From contig QHWB01000031.1 in the NCBI GenBank assembly GCA_003222395.1, forward strand, positions 312,501-376,500: a stretch of 64,000 nt of DNA, given 5' to 3'. Below the pieces are notes generated by a model that was given only the letters and a program-made list of their open reading frames with translations, was not told where the DNA came from and made no database searches. The number at the start of each line of letters is the position of its first letter. Position 1 is the stretch's first letter. This DNA comes from Acidobacteriota bacterium. Its GTDB lineage: Bacteria > Acidobacteriota > Vicinamibacteria > Vicinamibacterales > CAVVIG01. Shown here piece by piece: positions 17,152-28,600 of the stretch. A program made the translations under genes and the position numbers.

Positions 17152-17811
17152 TCATCTGCTGGCGGGGTGAGCGTGGCGACCGGCGATCGACTGCAGAAGA
17201 TCGTCGAGGTACGGCCAGATGTTGTCGGCGATCGCGCGCGCGCCCGCGGCGTTGGGATGCGCTCGATCGGGCTGCATCATCTCGGGATTGCCGATCACGT
17301 TCAGCAGCATGAACGGCACCAGCGGCACCTGATATTTCCCGGCGAGCTCGCGATACGCGTTGTGGAAGGCGACCGAATAGTCCCACCCGTGAATCGGGAG
17401 CGCCTCCATCCCGCACAGCAGCACCGAGATGCCGCGCGCCTGCGCGGTCTCGATGATGCGACCCAGGTTCGCCTCGAGCTGCGCGATCGGCACCCCGCGC
17501 AGCCCGTCGTTCGCGCCCAGCGCGACGATGAGCACCCGAACGTCGCCGTCGAGGGCGCGCTCGAGGCGCCGGACGCCGCCGGCTGAGGTATCGCCCGAGA
17601 TGCCCGCATTCACCATCGTGAATTCGAGTTCTTGTGCGTCGAGGCGCTGTTGCAGGACGGCCGGGTAGGCGCTATCGACGCCGATGCCGCGGCCCGACGT
17701 CAGGCTGTCGCCAAGCGCGACGATGCGTGCGCGCGCAGACGATTGCGCCGGTTGAGCCGAAGAAATCACGAGAGCCGACACGAGTGGCAGGAGAAAGCTC
17801 GACAGAATCAT
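17152..17811 (-). CDS. SGNH-type esterase/lysophospholipase (TesA-like)
   Basis: A 219-residue exported hydrolase. After a signal peptide of about 25 residues it shows all four SGNH blocks: IVALGDSLTSGRGI (nucleophile Ser), NAGISGDTSAGG (Gly), VALGANDGLRG (Asn) and DRAHPNAAG (Asp-His). The arrangement and length match TesA/arylesterase enzymes that act on thioesters, lysophospholipids or small esters in the periplasm. ATG 17811 is preferred over the TTG one codon earlier. It is divergent from a hybrid histidine kinase, with only about 20 bp between starts. The C-terminus (HAHPASR) is unremarkable. Confidence 0.9.
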   Translation of the reverse strand: MILSSFLLPLVSALVISSAQPAQSSARARIVALGDSLTSGRGIGVDSAYPAVLQQRLDAQELEFTMVNAGISGDTSAGGVRRLERALDGDVRVLIVALGANDGLRGVPIAQLEANLGRIIETAQARGISVLLCGMEALPIHGWDYSVAFHNAYRELAGKYQVPLVPFMLLNVIGNPEMMQPDRAHPNAAGARAIADNIWPYLDDLLQSIAGRHAHPASR

Positions 17812-17833
17812 CAACAGGAACCTTTCCTTACAA

Positions 17834-20335
<2,502 letters not shown>

Positions 20336-20339
20336 CGAA

Positions 20340-20777
20340 TCAGCGCATATCCAGCTCGTTGAGCGGCACGTCCCAGTGCGCGTCGAGGATCTCGAACCGG
20401 CGCTGCTCTTCCTTGAGGAACTTCTGCCGATCGGGATAGAGCCGCTTCTGGATTTCTTCCTCGCCCGAGGGCCCGGTCATCGCCGCCGCATCCTTGAACA
20501 CGATCTGCACGGCGAACGTCCAGTCGGCGCGTCCGTCGCCGTGATAGGTCGGGACGAACGTCTTCACGCCGACGAGCCGGCCGCCCTTGATCTCCTCGCG
20601 CAGCACCGGCAGGTGATTGCGCGCGAACAGCGACTGAAACTCTTCCTGGAATCCCCATTTCACGCGGTAGAAGTACCAGACGGTCCGCTGCGGGCTCGCG
20701 GCGTTCTGCGCCGCGGGCGATTGCGCGTGGCCGACCGCCGACAGCAGGAGCAGCGATCCCAGAACGATGTGCCGCAT
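20340..20777 (-). CDS. Secreted hypothetical protein
   Basis: A 145-residue protein of unknown function. Signal peptide MRHIVLGSLLLLSAVGHAQ, then a single compact domain with WYFYRVKWGFQEEFQSLFARNHLPVL, THGD-like loop FVPTYHGDGRADWTF, and a charged C-terminal helix (KFLKEEQRRFEILDAHWDV). The pattern of an aromatic strand, an amphipathic helix and an N-H pair resembles small dimeric alpha-beta barrel (ABM/EthD-like) proteins, but this is only a guess. It starts four bases downstream of the agmatinase-type gene and is probably co-transcribed with it. Confidence 0.7.
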   Translation of the reverse strand: MRHIVLGSLLLLSAVGHAQSPAAQNAASPQRTVWYFYRVKWGFQEEFQSLFARNHLPVLREEIKGGRLVGVKTFVPTYHGDGRADWTFAVQIVFKDAAAMTGPSGEEEIQKRLYPDRQKFLKEEQRRFEILDAHWDVPLNELDMR

Positions 20778-20781
20778 ACGG

Positions 20782-21711
20782 TCACCTCACCAGAGCGCAG
20801 AGAAACTCGAACATCACGTTTGCCGCCAGCACCGCCGTGATCTGACCCGGACCGTCGAAGAGCGGCGCCACTTCGACGATGTCGCCGCCGACGAGCGACA
20901 GGCCGCGCAGCCCGCGAACGAGGCGGATGGCTTCGTGGCTCGTCAACCCGCCGACCTCGGGCGTACCGGTTCCGGGCGCGAACGCCGGATCGACGCCGTC
21001 GATATCGAACGTCATGTACGCAGGACCGGTGACGATGCGCCGGATCTCGTCGATGGTCCACGCGACGCCGCGATCCTTCACCTGATCGATGTCGACGACG
21101 GTGATGCCGTGCTCGCGGTGGAAGTCGAAGTCGTCCTCGCCGTACATCGGTCCGCGAATGCCCACCTGCACGAACCGGCGGCCGTCGACGAGACCCTCTT
21201 CGATCGCGCGCCGGAACATCGTGCCGTGGAAGTACTTGCCGCCGAAGTACTCGTCCCACGTGTCGATGTGCGCATCGAACTGCACGAGGCCGAGCTGGCC
21301 GTGACGACGCGCGAGCGCGCGCAGAACCGGCAGCGTGATCGAGTGGTCGCCGCCGACCACGATCGGCCGCGCGCCGGCGTCGGCGATCTGGCCGATGCGC
21401 GCGTCGATCGCGTCGTAGGCCTTCTCGATGCTCACCGGCGGCGGGTCGACGTCGCCCGCGTCGGCGACGTTGAGGCGATCGAAGGGGGCGACCTTCTGGA
21501 AGGAGTTGTAGGTGCGGATGAGCGACGACTGATGGCGAACCTCGCGCGGCCCGAGCCGCGCGCCCGGCCGGTACGACGTGCCGCCGTCGTACGGCACGCC
21601 GACGATCGCGACGTCGACGCCGGCGAGATCGTCGGTGTGAGGGAGGCGCATGAACGTCGCGGGCTGCGCGAAGCGCGGAGACTTGAACGAAGGGCGCGGC
21701 TGATTGTTCAT
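20782..21711 (-). CDS. speB: Agmatinase/arginase-family ureohydrolase
   Basis: A 309-residue metal-dependent ureohydrolase. The manganese-binding motifs are complete: VVGGDHSITLP, QFDAHIDTWDEY and FDIDGVDPAFAPGTGTPEVGG. The N-terminal VGVPYDGGTSYRPGARLGP is the agmatinase/guanidinobutyrase loop rather than that of true arginase. It would hydrolyse agmatine or another guanidino compound to urea and an amine. ATG 21711 is chosen because upstream residues in frame lack family similarity. It is divergent from an amino-acid permease (start 21785), which may supply or export its substrate; that link is an inference. The gene symbol reflects the family, not proven specificity. Confidence 0.85.
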   Translation of the reverse strand: MNNQPRPSFKSPRFAQPATFMRLPHTDDLAGVDVAIVGVPYDGGTSYRPGARLGPREVRHQSSLIRTYNSFQKVAPFDRLNVADAGDVDPPPVSIEKAYDAIDARIGQIADAGARPIVVGGDHSITLPVLRALARRHGQLGLVQFDAHIDTWDEYFGGKYFHGTMFRRAIEEGLVDGRRFVQVGIRGPMYGEDDFDFHREHGITVVDIDQVKDRGVAWTIDEIRRIVTGPAYMTFDIDGVDPAFAPGTGTPEVGGLTSHEAIRLVRGLRGLSLVGGDIVEVAPLFDGPGQITAVLAANVMFEFLCALVR

Positions 21712-21784
21712 CGCCGGCAATTCTACGGCTTCTCGCCGTCGTCTTCCTCTTTTCCACGCATCGTGATCTATAGTGCGGCGGCGA

Positions 21785-23176
21785 ATGGCGACACGCGCGG
21801 CGACAAGACCGGCGCTCCACGGCGGGCTCAGCACCGTCGAGTACTTCACCTTCGGCTTCGGCACGATGATCGGCGTCGGCTGGCTCGTGCTGATGGACGA
21901 CTGGCTGGCACGCGGCGGGCCGGGCGGCGGCATGCTCGGTTACCTGGTCGGCGGCCTCCTGCTCTTTCCAATCGCCCACACCTACGGCCGCCTAGTGCAA
22001 CGCATCCGCGATGCGGGCGCCGAGATCGCGTACACCGAAGGCGTCTTTCCGCCCTTCATCAGCTTTGCCGCCGGCTGGACGATGGTGCTGTCGTACGCAA
22101 TCGTCTGCCCGTGGGAGGCGGTCGCGACGGGCAACCTCCTCGCGCGCGTGTTTCCCTCGCTGAACACGTATCAGCTGTACGTCGTCGGCGGATCGCCGAT
22201 CTACGCGCCGCGGCTCGGCGTCGGCCTCGCGCTGACCGTCCTTGTCGCGTACGTCAACTACCGCGGCATCAAACCGAGCGGCCTGTTCCAGGACGTCATG
22301 ACCTTCGGGCTTCTCGCGACGTTCGCGATCTTCACCGCGCTCGGCTTCGTCCGCGGGTCGGCGGCCAACATGCGGCCGTTCTTCTCGCAGGGCGGATCGG
22401 CGGGACCGTGGCTGTCGATCTTCCTGGTACTGCAGATCGTGCCGTACTTCATGACCGGCTTCGAGTCGGTCGCCAAGGGGTCGGAGGAAGCCAAACCCGG
22501 TTTCGATCCGGCAAACTTCACGAAGGCGATCTACGCCGCGCTCGTCGCCGGCTTCGTCTTCTACGTCCTCATCATCGGCGTCGTCACGTACGTATACCCG
22601 TGGCAGGAGATCGTTTCCGGCCACGTGCGCACCGAAGTCGCCTTCGAGCGCACGTTCGGCTCGCACGCCATCGCGCAGCTGATTCTGTTCGGCGCCTTTC
22701 TCTCGCTGCTGAAAATCTTCAACGGCAACTTCGTGGCCGCCACGCGGATGCTGTACGCGATCGGCCGCCGCAATCTCGTGCACCCGTCGCTCGGCCGCGT
22801 GCACGCGGCGTTCGGCACGCCGGTCGTCGCGGTCTCGTTGATGGGCGTCCTGACCGCCGCCGCGGCGATGTTCGGCGACGCGCTCCTCGTGCCCGTGACC
22901 GAGGTCGGCTCGCTCGCCGTCGGCATCGGCTGGCTGTCGGCGTGCGCCGCCTATCTGGCTCGCCGGCGGCGGCGTGAATGGAGCGCGGGCCCTGAGGCGA
23001 GCGAGTCGGCGCTGTTCGCGTGGGCCGGCGCGGCGGTCGCCGCCGCGATCGTCCTGATGAAAGTCGTTCCGAACGTGCCCGGCAGCTTCACCCGAGCTGA
23101 GTGGACCGCCTTCATCGCGTGGTCGGTGGCCGGCCTGCTGTTTTGGCTGATGCGACCACGATCAATGAACAATTAA
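21785..23176 (+). CDS. APC-family amino-acid permease
   Basis: A 463-residue permease with 12 predicted helices. STVEYFTFGFGTMIGVGWLV at the front is the conserved APC helix-1 unwound glycine motif (G-x-G-x-x-I-G), and the PYFMTGFESVAKGSEEAK segment is the helix-6 region of the same superfamily. Likely substrate is an amino acid or amine; the neighbouring agmatinase-type gene fits a polyamine or guanidino compound but does not prove it. ATG 21785 or GTG 21773 may start it. The C-terminus ends SMNN at a TAA lying in an AACAATTAACAAT repeat shared with the convergent gene. Confidence 0.85.
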   Translation: MATRAATRPALHGGLSTVEYFTFGFGTMIGVGWLVLMDDWLARGGPGGGMLGYLVGGLLLFPIAHTYGRLVQRIRDAGAEIAYTEGVFPPFISFAAGWTMVLSYAIVCPWEAVATGNLLARVFPSLNTYQLYVVGGSPIYAPRLGVGLALTVLVAYVNYRGIKPSGLFQDVMTFGLLATFAIFTALGFVRGSAANMRPFFSQGGSAGPWLSIFLVLQIVPYFMTGFESVAKGSEEAKPGFDPANFTKAIYAALVAGFVFYVLIIGVVTYVYPWQEIVSGHVRTEVAFERTFGSHAIAQLILFGAFLSLLKIFNGNFVAATRMLYAIGRRNLVHPSLGRVHAAFGTPVVAVSLMGVLTAAAAMFGDALLVPVTEVGSLAVGIGWLSACAAYLARRRRREWSAGPEASESALFAWAGAAVAAAIVLMKVVPNVPGSFTRAEWTAFIAWSVAGLLFWLMRPRSMNN

Positions 23177-23221
23177 CAATCTAGCCCTTTGTAAATTGTG
23201 AATTGTCAATTGTAAATTGAC
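23165..23221. repeat. AATTGT short-period repeat shared by two convergent C-termini
   Basis: AT-rich island in a GC-rich region: AATGAACAATTAACAAT then AATTGTGAATTGTCAATTG and TAAATTG. It encodes the last residues and TAA of the permease on one strand and the last residues (QFTIDNSQFTKG) and TAG of the disulfide oxidoreductase on the other. Inverted AATTGT/ACAATT units could form a hairpin and serve as a bidirectional terminator. Confidence 0.8.
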
Positions 23222-23867
23222 CGAGCGCCTGTTCGATGAACGCGTCCTGCGGCAGCGCGCCGAGAATCTCCACCTGATCGTTCACGACCGTCTTCGGCAC
23301 GCCGGTCACCGTGTACCGGCGCGCCAGATCGGGGAACTCCGTCGCTTCGACGGCAATCGCCGTGATGTTCGGGTTGGCGAAGGCGATTTCGTGCGCGAGG
23401 CTGACCGCCCGCGGGCAATGCGGTCAGGTCGGCGTCGTGAACACCTGAAATGTGAGCGGCGTGGCGACGGCGGCGATCTTCTTCCGGTTGCTTTCGGTGA
23501 GATTCGACTCGCGTCCGCCGACGAGCAGCACGGCGTTGATGAGCGACATGAATTCGTAGCCCGCCGGCGTGCCCAGGAACCGTATTCGCGAATCGCGCTC
23601 CTGTCCGTCGCCGTCGGGGCCAACCAGCGCGAGCGCCGGCACGCGATCGACGCCGTATCGCTTCGCTTTCTCGGCGTCGAGCACGAGATTGACTTCGTCG
23701 ACGGTGATCTTGTCCGACAGCGGCGGGAGCTCGTCGATGATCTGACGCGCCTGCGGGCATGTCTCGCAGCCGAGCGTCTGGGTGAAGAACAGAATCTTGA
23801 CCGAATGCCGCATCTCCGCGAATGCCTCGCGGAGCTTCGCCTGATCGGACGGGGACAGAAGGGCCAT
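23181..23867 (-). CDS. Glutaredoxin-like protein disulfide oxidoreductase, selenoprotein (U-x-x-C)
   Basis: Reading from ATG 23867, two thioredoxin folds follow each other, the layout of the archaeal/bacterial PDO family (about 226 residues; here 228). The N-terminal fold has FFTQTLGCETCPQARQ (CxxC) and VDRVPALALV with the cis-proline. The C-terminal fold reads QVFTTPT, then TGA at 23426-23424 (codon 148), then PHCPRAVSLAHEIA, ..RRYTVTGVPKTVV and a TAG at 23183-23181. Family members have C-P-Y/H-C-P here, so UGA replaces the nucleophilic first cysteine exactly (UPHC). A SECIS-like hairpin with loop GGTCA follows. The protein is cytosolic and would reduce or shuffle disulfides. Ending at TGA would delete half of the catalytic domain. 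The last dozen residues come from an AATTGT repeat. Confidence 0.88.
23394..23413 (-). promoter_or_regulatory. Candidate bacterial SECIS element in the PDO gene
   Basis: With U of UGA as 1, nucleotides 14-33 fold as CGCGGGC-GGTCA-GCC-T-CGCG: seven base pairs with one bulged U (29) and a five-base apical loop GGUCA, whose G22-U23 are within one base of the loop GU (23-24) of the fdhF SECIS, which has loop GGUCU and also a bulged U. Confidence 0.78.
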
Positions 23868-23884
23868 TTCCTGATTATGACGGG

Positions 23885-24006
23885 GCCGGTTGCTGGTTGC
23901 TAGGTGCTCGTTGCCAAGCCGGGCGCTGGCGACGCGCCGGCAGGCCTAAAGGCCTGCGCTACCGCCTCGACGGCGAACTGTTTCGGTAGTGCAGCCCTTC
24001 AGGGCT
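23885..24006. repeat. Cluster of short repeats and two hairpins
   Basis: GGTTGCTGGTTGCTAGG (TTGCTGG type), then GCAGGCC-TAAA-GGCCTGC followed by GCTACC, then GGTAGT with GCAGCCC-TTCA-GGGCTGC. The two hairpins, each flanked by GCTACC or its complement GGTAGT, form one inverted arrangement related to repeat family A (GCTAC next to a pair of self-complementary arms). Lies between two minus-strand genes. Confidence 0.7.
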
Positions 24007-24008
24007 GC

Positions 24009-24470
24009 TCACTTGAACAAATCATCAAATGCTTTGCGGGCGCTCGTCGTCTCGCCGCTCGGCGCGCCGGGGGTGCTCGTCTGGCGCTCGACAGTCGTGC
24101 GCGGCGTGAAGAACACGCAATCGTTGCGCTCGTCTTTCGGCGCGACGCGCGCCGGCAGCTTCGCGCTCTGCGCGCATTCCCACCGCGCGCTCGTGTCGAA
24201 CGAGACGCACTGAATGCAGCTGTGGATGTCGACGCCGCAGCGCGAGCATTTCGCGTCCGCCGCCACCGGTACGGCGAGCAGGTTGCCGCACCGCGCGCAG
24301 CGGAACACCTCGTGCGCCGACATGAGGTTCGGCGTCTTCGGACCCGACGCGTCCTGCAGCACACGGCCCGGTGCCCGCTCCTGCGGCGGCTTCGGCGGAC
24401 GCGGGCCCTTCGGCCCGCGCTGGCCCGAGTCCTGGTAGCCGCGCTGGCGATACTTCCTGTCGTCAGACAT
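24009..24470 (-). CDS. Zinc-ribbon-type hypothetical protein
   Basis: A 153-residue cytosolic protein. The first 45 residues are basic and proline-rich (GPKGPRPPKPPQER). Then come paired cysteines: FRCARCGNLL and AKCSRCGVDIHSCIQCVSF, i.e. CxxC...CxxCx5CxxC, and a further WECAQ and NDCVFF. The spacing suggests two zinc knuckles. The C-terminus is unstructured with KAFDDLFK at the end. No enzymatic motif is seen. Its position downstream of the MetX-like gene and upstream of the selenoprotein gene, all on the same strand, makes co-transcription possible but repeats lie between. Function unknown. Confidence 0.75.
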   Translation of the reverse strand: MSDDRKYRQRGYQDSGQRGPKGPRPPKPPQERAPGRVLQDASGPKTPNLMSAHEVFRCARCGNLLAVPVAADAKCSRCGVDIHSCIQCVSFDTSARWECAQSAKLPARVAPKDERNDCVFFTPRTTVERQTSTPGAPSGETTSARKAFDDLFK

Positions 24471-24490
24471 GAGTCATCGGTTCGGATCGA

Positions 24491-25594
24491 TCAACGAATC
24501 GAATGTGCATCCTCGTTTTCTTTCAGAAACTGTTCGAGGTACTTGCCCCAGACCGCCGGCAGCGAATGCGTGCCATGCCCGCGGGTCTGCTCGCTGGTTG
24601 GAATAAGGATATACCGCCCGCGCTTCACGCGCGGCATCAGCTTCTCCATCAGCCCGAGCTCCGGCGGGTTCACGACGTCGTCGGCCGAGTTGATCGCGAG
24701 CACGGCAGCGGTGATCCTGTCGAGATTCGGTGAGGGATCGTAGTCGCGCGACGCGTTGTACTGGTACAGCATGTCGTTCGCATCGGTCGATGCGAGGCGC
24801 GACTTGATCTGGTTCTCGTACCACTCGTCGGCCGCATCGCGCGTCGGGCCCGACTTGTGCCACTGAAGCGGACTGCTGGTCATCATCATCAGCAGGTTGA
24901 TCGCGCCGGTCAGTCCCTGCCGCGGCTGCTCGGTGTACTCGCCGTTCCTGTAATTCGGATCGCGGGTGATGCTGTCCATGATCATCGTTCGCATCACGCG
25001 GTTGCGTCCGGCGATCGCGGTCGGCGCGCTCGCGAGCGGCACGAGCGCGTCGACGAAGTCGGGATACATCTCACCCCACACCCAGCAGTGCATCGCGCCC
25101 ATCGACGTGCCGAGCACGAGCCGAAGATGATTCACGCGCAAACCGTCGGTCAGGAGCGCGTGCTGTGCGCGGACCATGTCGTCGTACGTGTACTTCGGAA
25201 ACCGCGCGTGCAGCCCCTCGCTCGGCTTGCTCGACCTGCCGTGGCCGATGCCGTCCGGAAGAACGATGAAGTAGCGCGTCGCATCGAGCATCTGGCCCGC
25301 GCCGAAGAGTCCGCCGGCGAACGTCTGGTTCAGGAATCCGCCGCCGCTGCCGCCCGTGCCGTGCAGAATCAGGACCGCGTTTCGGACGACGCCGGCCGCG
25401 TCGCGGCGAGGCGTGCCGATCGTGCGGTAGTGCAGCTTCAGCTCCGGCAGCATCTCACCGGTGCCGAACCGGAAATTGCGCACGACGAAGTCGGCCTCGG
25501 TCGGCGCCGGGTACTCCGCCGCCAGCGCCGCGTGGCTCGCGGCGCCGGCGCACAGAACGAGAACGACACGAAGCCAGGTCTTCACAACGCTCAT
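24491..25594 (-). CDS. Exported MetX-like alpha/beta hydrolase
   Basis: A 367-residue protein of the homoserine acetyltransferase-like alpha/beta-hydrolase group. After a signal peptide (VKTWLRVVLVLCAGAASHAAL) it has LILHGTGGSGGGFL (oxyanion loop), LVLGTSMGAMHCW (nucleophile Ser in GxSxG), LAINSADDVVNPP (acid Asp) and TRGHGTHSLP (His). MetX enzymes are cytosolic; the signal peptide and the HGTGG loop suggest an esterase or other hydrolase instead. ATG 25594 is preferred since GAGGA lies 8 nt before it; a GTG one codon earlier is possible. The start is only 8 bp from the TonB receptor's stop, so it likely follows it in one transcript and may process the imported substrate. Confidence 0.82.
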   Translation of the reverse strand: MSVVKTWLRVVLVLCAGAASHAALAAEYPAPTEADFVVRNFRFGTGEMLPELKLHYRTIGTPRRDAAGVVRNAVLILHGTGGSGGGFLNQTFAGGLFGAGQMLDATRYFIVLPDGIGHGRSSKPSEGLHARFPKYTYDDMVRAQHALLTDGLRVNHLRLVLGTSMGAMHCWVWGEMYPDFVDALVPLASAPTAIAGRNRVMRTMIMDSITRDPNYRNGEYTEQPRQGLTGAINLLMMMTSSPLQWHKSGPTRDAADEWYENQIKSRLASTDANDMLYQYNASRDYDPSPNLDRITAAVLAINSADDVVNPPELGLMEKLMPRVKRGRYILIPTSEQTRGHGTHSLPAVWGKYLEQFLKENEDAHSIR

Positions 25595-25601
25595 CACGTC
25601 C

Positions 25602-28600
25602 TCAGAACCGGTACACGAACGTCACCTGCAGCGCGCGGGCCGGTTGCTGGTTGCGCATCTGCAGGAAGTTCGCCTGGTTGAACACCTCGTTGGCGCCGTT
25701 GTAGTTGTACTGCGTGAAATCGCCGGCGTTCAGCAGGTTGAAGATGTTCGCCGCCACCTCGATGTTTCGTCCGCCGCCAAGAGAGAGCTTCTTGCCAATC
25801 TTCAGACCGAGCGTCTTGACCGCCGGCGCCATCACCTGCCCCTCTCCCCTCGTCGGATACACGAATCGCATGCCGGTCGACAGCGGATTCGACGCCCGGA
25901 ATCCGGTCGAGGACACGACGATGCCGGGCCCGAACGCCAACCTGCGTGGATCGTTCGGATCGGTGATGAAGTCGACAATCGCGCCGGACCACGGACCCGC
26001 CTCGACGGTGTAGCTGGCGGCAACGACGACACCGTACGGCGCGATCCAAGAGCCGCCGAAGTTCAGCCGGTACTTCTGCCACGTCGGTCCGTACGTGTGC
26101 ACAGTCGTGCCAGTCGTGATTGGCAGGCTGTTCTCCTCGTTGTTCCCGCGTGGCATGTACAGCAATCGGTCGTTTGGAAACGCCGACGGCTGGATGAAAC
26201 GAGCGGGATCGGTCGGGTTCCAATCTCCGCTGATGTGCTGCCACTGCCGGTTGATGCCCGCCATGAACTGGAAGCCGTGCGTGAGATTCTTGGTGGCCGT
26301 GATCTCCAGCGCTGTGTAATTCAGGCGACTCCATGAGTTGTTCGTTTGCTGGAACACGATGCCGCGCGTGGGATCCACCTTGCCGAAACCGCCGAACGGC
26401 TGGTTCGGGCCGCTTGGATAGAAGCCGTTGATGTCGATGCGGGCATACGTGTCTTTGTAGGCGCGATGGATCCCGGCGATGTCGATACCGATCGAATACG
26501 GCAGCTGTTTTCGATAGCCGAGGATGAACTCGTCCACGTACGGCTGGTGAAGATTCGGGGCGAACTCGGACGCCGCCAACGATCCCGTCCGCGCCGGATC
26601 GTCGAAGCGGGTTTCGAACACGCCGTCGCCGTCGAGATCGTACGTGTCGACGAATCCGGCGCGTCCGCCTGCGCCGAACAGCGTGACGGCGTCGCGCCCC
26701 ATCATCTGCTCCCCGACGCGAACGTAGCTGCCGCGCAGGACGTTTCTCGCGTCACCGGTCACGAGGTACGAGAATCCGAGCCGCGGCTGCACGACGTGTG
26801 CGTTCTCGCGCGTCACGTCGAAAATCTTGTCGTAGCGCTTCACCCAGTCGAACCGGATACCGAGACTGGCGGTGAGCCTTTCAGTGGGCCTCCAACTATC
26901 CTGGACGTAGAACGCGAAGTTGCGATCGCGTGCAAGACGGGTTGTGAGATCGAGCGGTGTGGCAAAGCGACGATGGAACGGCACGGTCCCTCTCCCGGGA
27001 TCGTTGGCATCCACCTGTCGCCGTTCTTCGAGGATGAAGCCGTCGTTGAGATAGATCGTCTCGGTGTCGTATGTGCTGCGCGGCGAGCCGAAGAACCCTG
27101 TCTGAAACTCGTGCGATCCCGCCAGGCCCTCCTTGTAGTAGGTGAGATCGCCTCGCAGCGTGATTTGCGATGACGGCAGGTATGAGATCGACGCCTGCCC
27201 GGCGCCAGGGGAGCCGTCGTCGATATTTCCGCCAGAGACCAGCCGGCCGGTTCCAACCAAGCGTCCGCCCTGGAGGTTGACGCCTTGGTGGATCGTAACC
27301 GTCGGACCGGAGCCAATCCGACCCTCGAACGTGCTGGCATCGGAGCCGCCTTTGTTGTTGTACGACGCGAGGAAGGTCGTCGTCACCTTCTGGCCCCAGA
27401 CCGAAGTGATCTTGCCGCCGTACAAACCACCGCCGGTGGAATACACGACGGCGCGGCTGTAGTGGTACTCGCGGTCGCCGGTGGCGGTGAGTCGATCCTG
27501 CTGCACGAAGCCGACGAGCTCGTGCGACGGCGTGAGCTTCGCGGTCACCTTCCCGTAGGGCTGCCAGCTCTTGGTCGTGTTGTTGAAGAGTGAGGCGTTG
27601 GGGAAGAACGCCTTCAGTCGCCCGACCTCGTCAGAGGTCCGGCTGATGCCGGCCTCGAGATCGGCGCGGCGAACGGATCCGAAGAACCACACTTTGTCGC
27701 GCTTGATCGGCCCGCCGACGCCGCCGTCGAACTGCCGGACGATTGCAGTGGTGGATGTGCCGGCGGCAGCCAAAGACGACGGCTTGCAGCCGGCGCTCGG
27801 TGAACAGTTGTTGGCGTTGTCGCCGTTCCAGTCCTCCGGTTGATACGCGAGCGCGGCGGACCCCTTGAACATATTGCCGCCGCTCTTCGTGATGACGTTG
27901 ATATTCAGACCGACGCCCATCGGCGCCGACGCGTCGACGCCGCCTGTCTTGACCTGTACGTCATCGATCATGTCTGCGCCCATTGCAACGTAGGTAACCT
28001 GTGCGTCCTGGTAATTCGAGGCGATGGCGCCTTCGAGCTGGATCACATGGGCGAAGTGCTCGGTGCTGTGACCGAAATACACCATGCGGCCGCTGCCGTC
28101 GTCGAATGGCCGCGAGTGGACGCCCGGCGTAATCTCCAGGAAATCGCTCCAGTTTCGGCGCGCCTGAATCGGCATGTCGCGCTGGAACTCGCCGGAGATA
28201 TTCAGCACGTTGCTCGGCTTGCTGACCTCGAGCATCGGCGATTCGCCGGCGACCGTTACCGTCTCCTGCAGCGAGCCGATCTTCATCGTCACGTCGACCT
28301 GGAAGTTCGCGCCGGCGCGAAGCAGGACGTCTTCGCGCCGGTACGGCGCAAAACCGGTCAGCTCCGCCTTGATCACGTATGTTCCCGGCGGCAGATTGAT
28401 AAGGCGGTAATAGCCCTCGGCGTCCGTCGTGGCCGTCGTCGGCTGAATCAGCGCGGGGCTGGTCGCCGTCACCGTCACGCCCGGGAGCGCGCCGCCCTGT
28501 TCATCCTTGATGTACCCGCGTAAACTGCCCTGGCCCGTCTGGGCCTCGGCGATCGCCGCAGCAATCAGCATGACGAGGCAGGCGATTGCGATTCGTGTGC

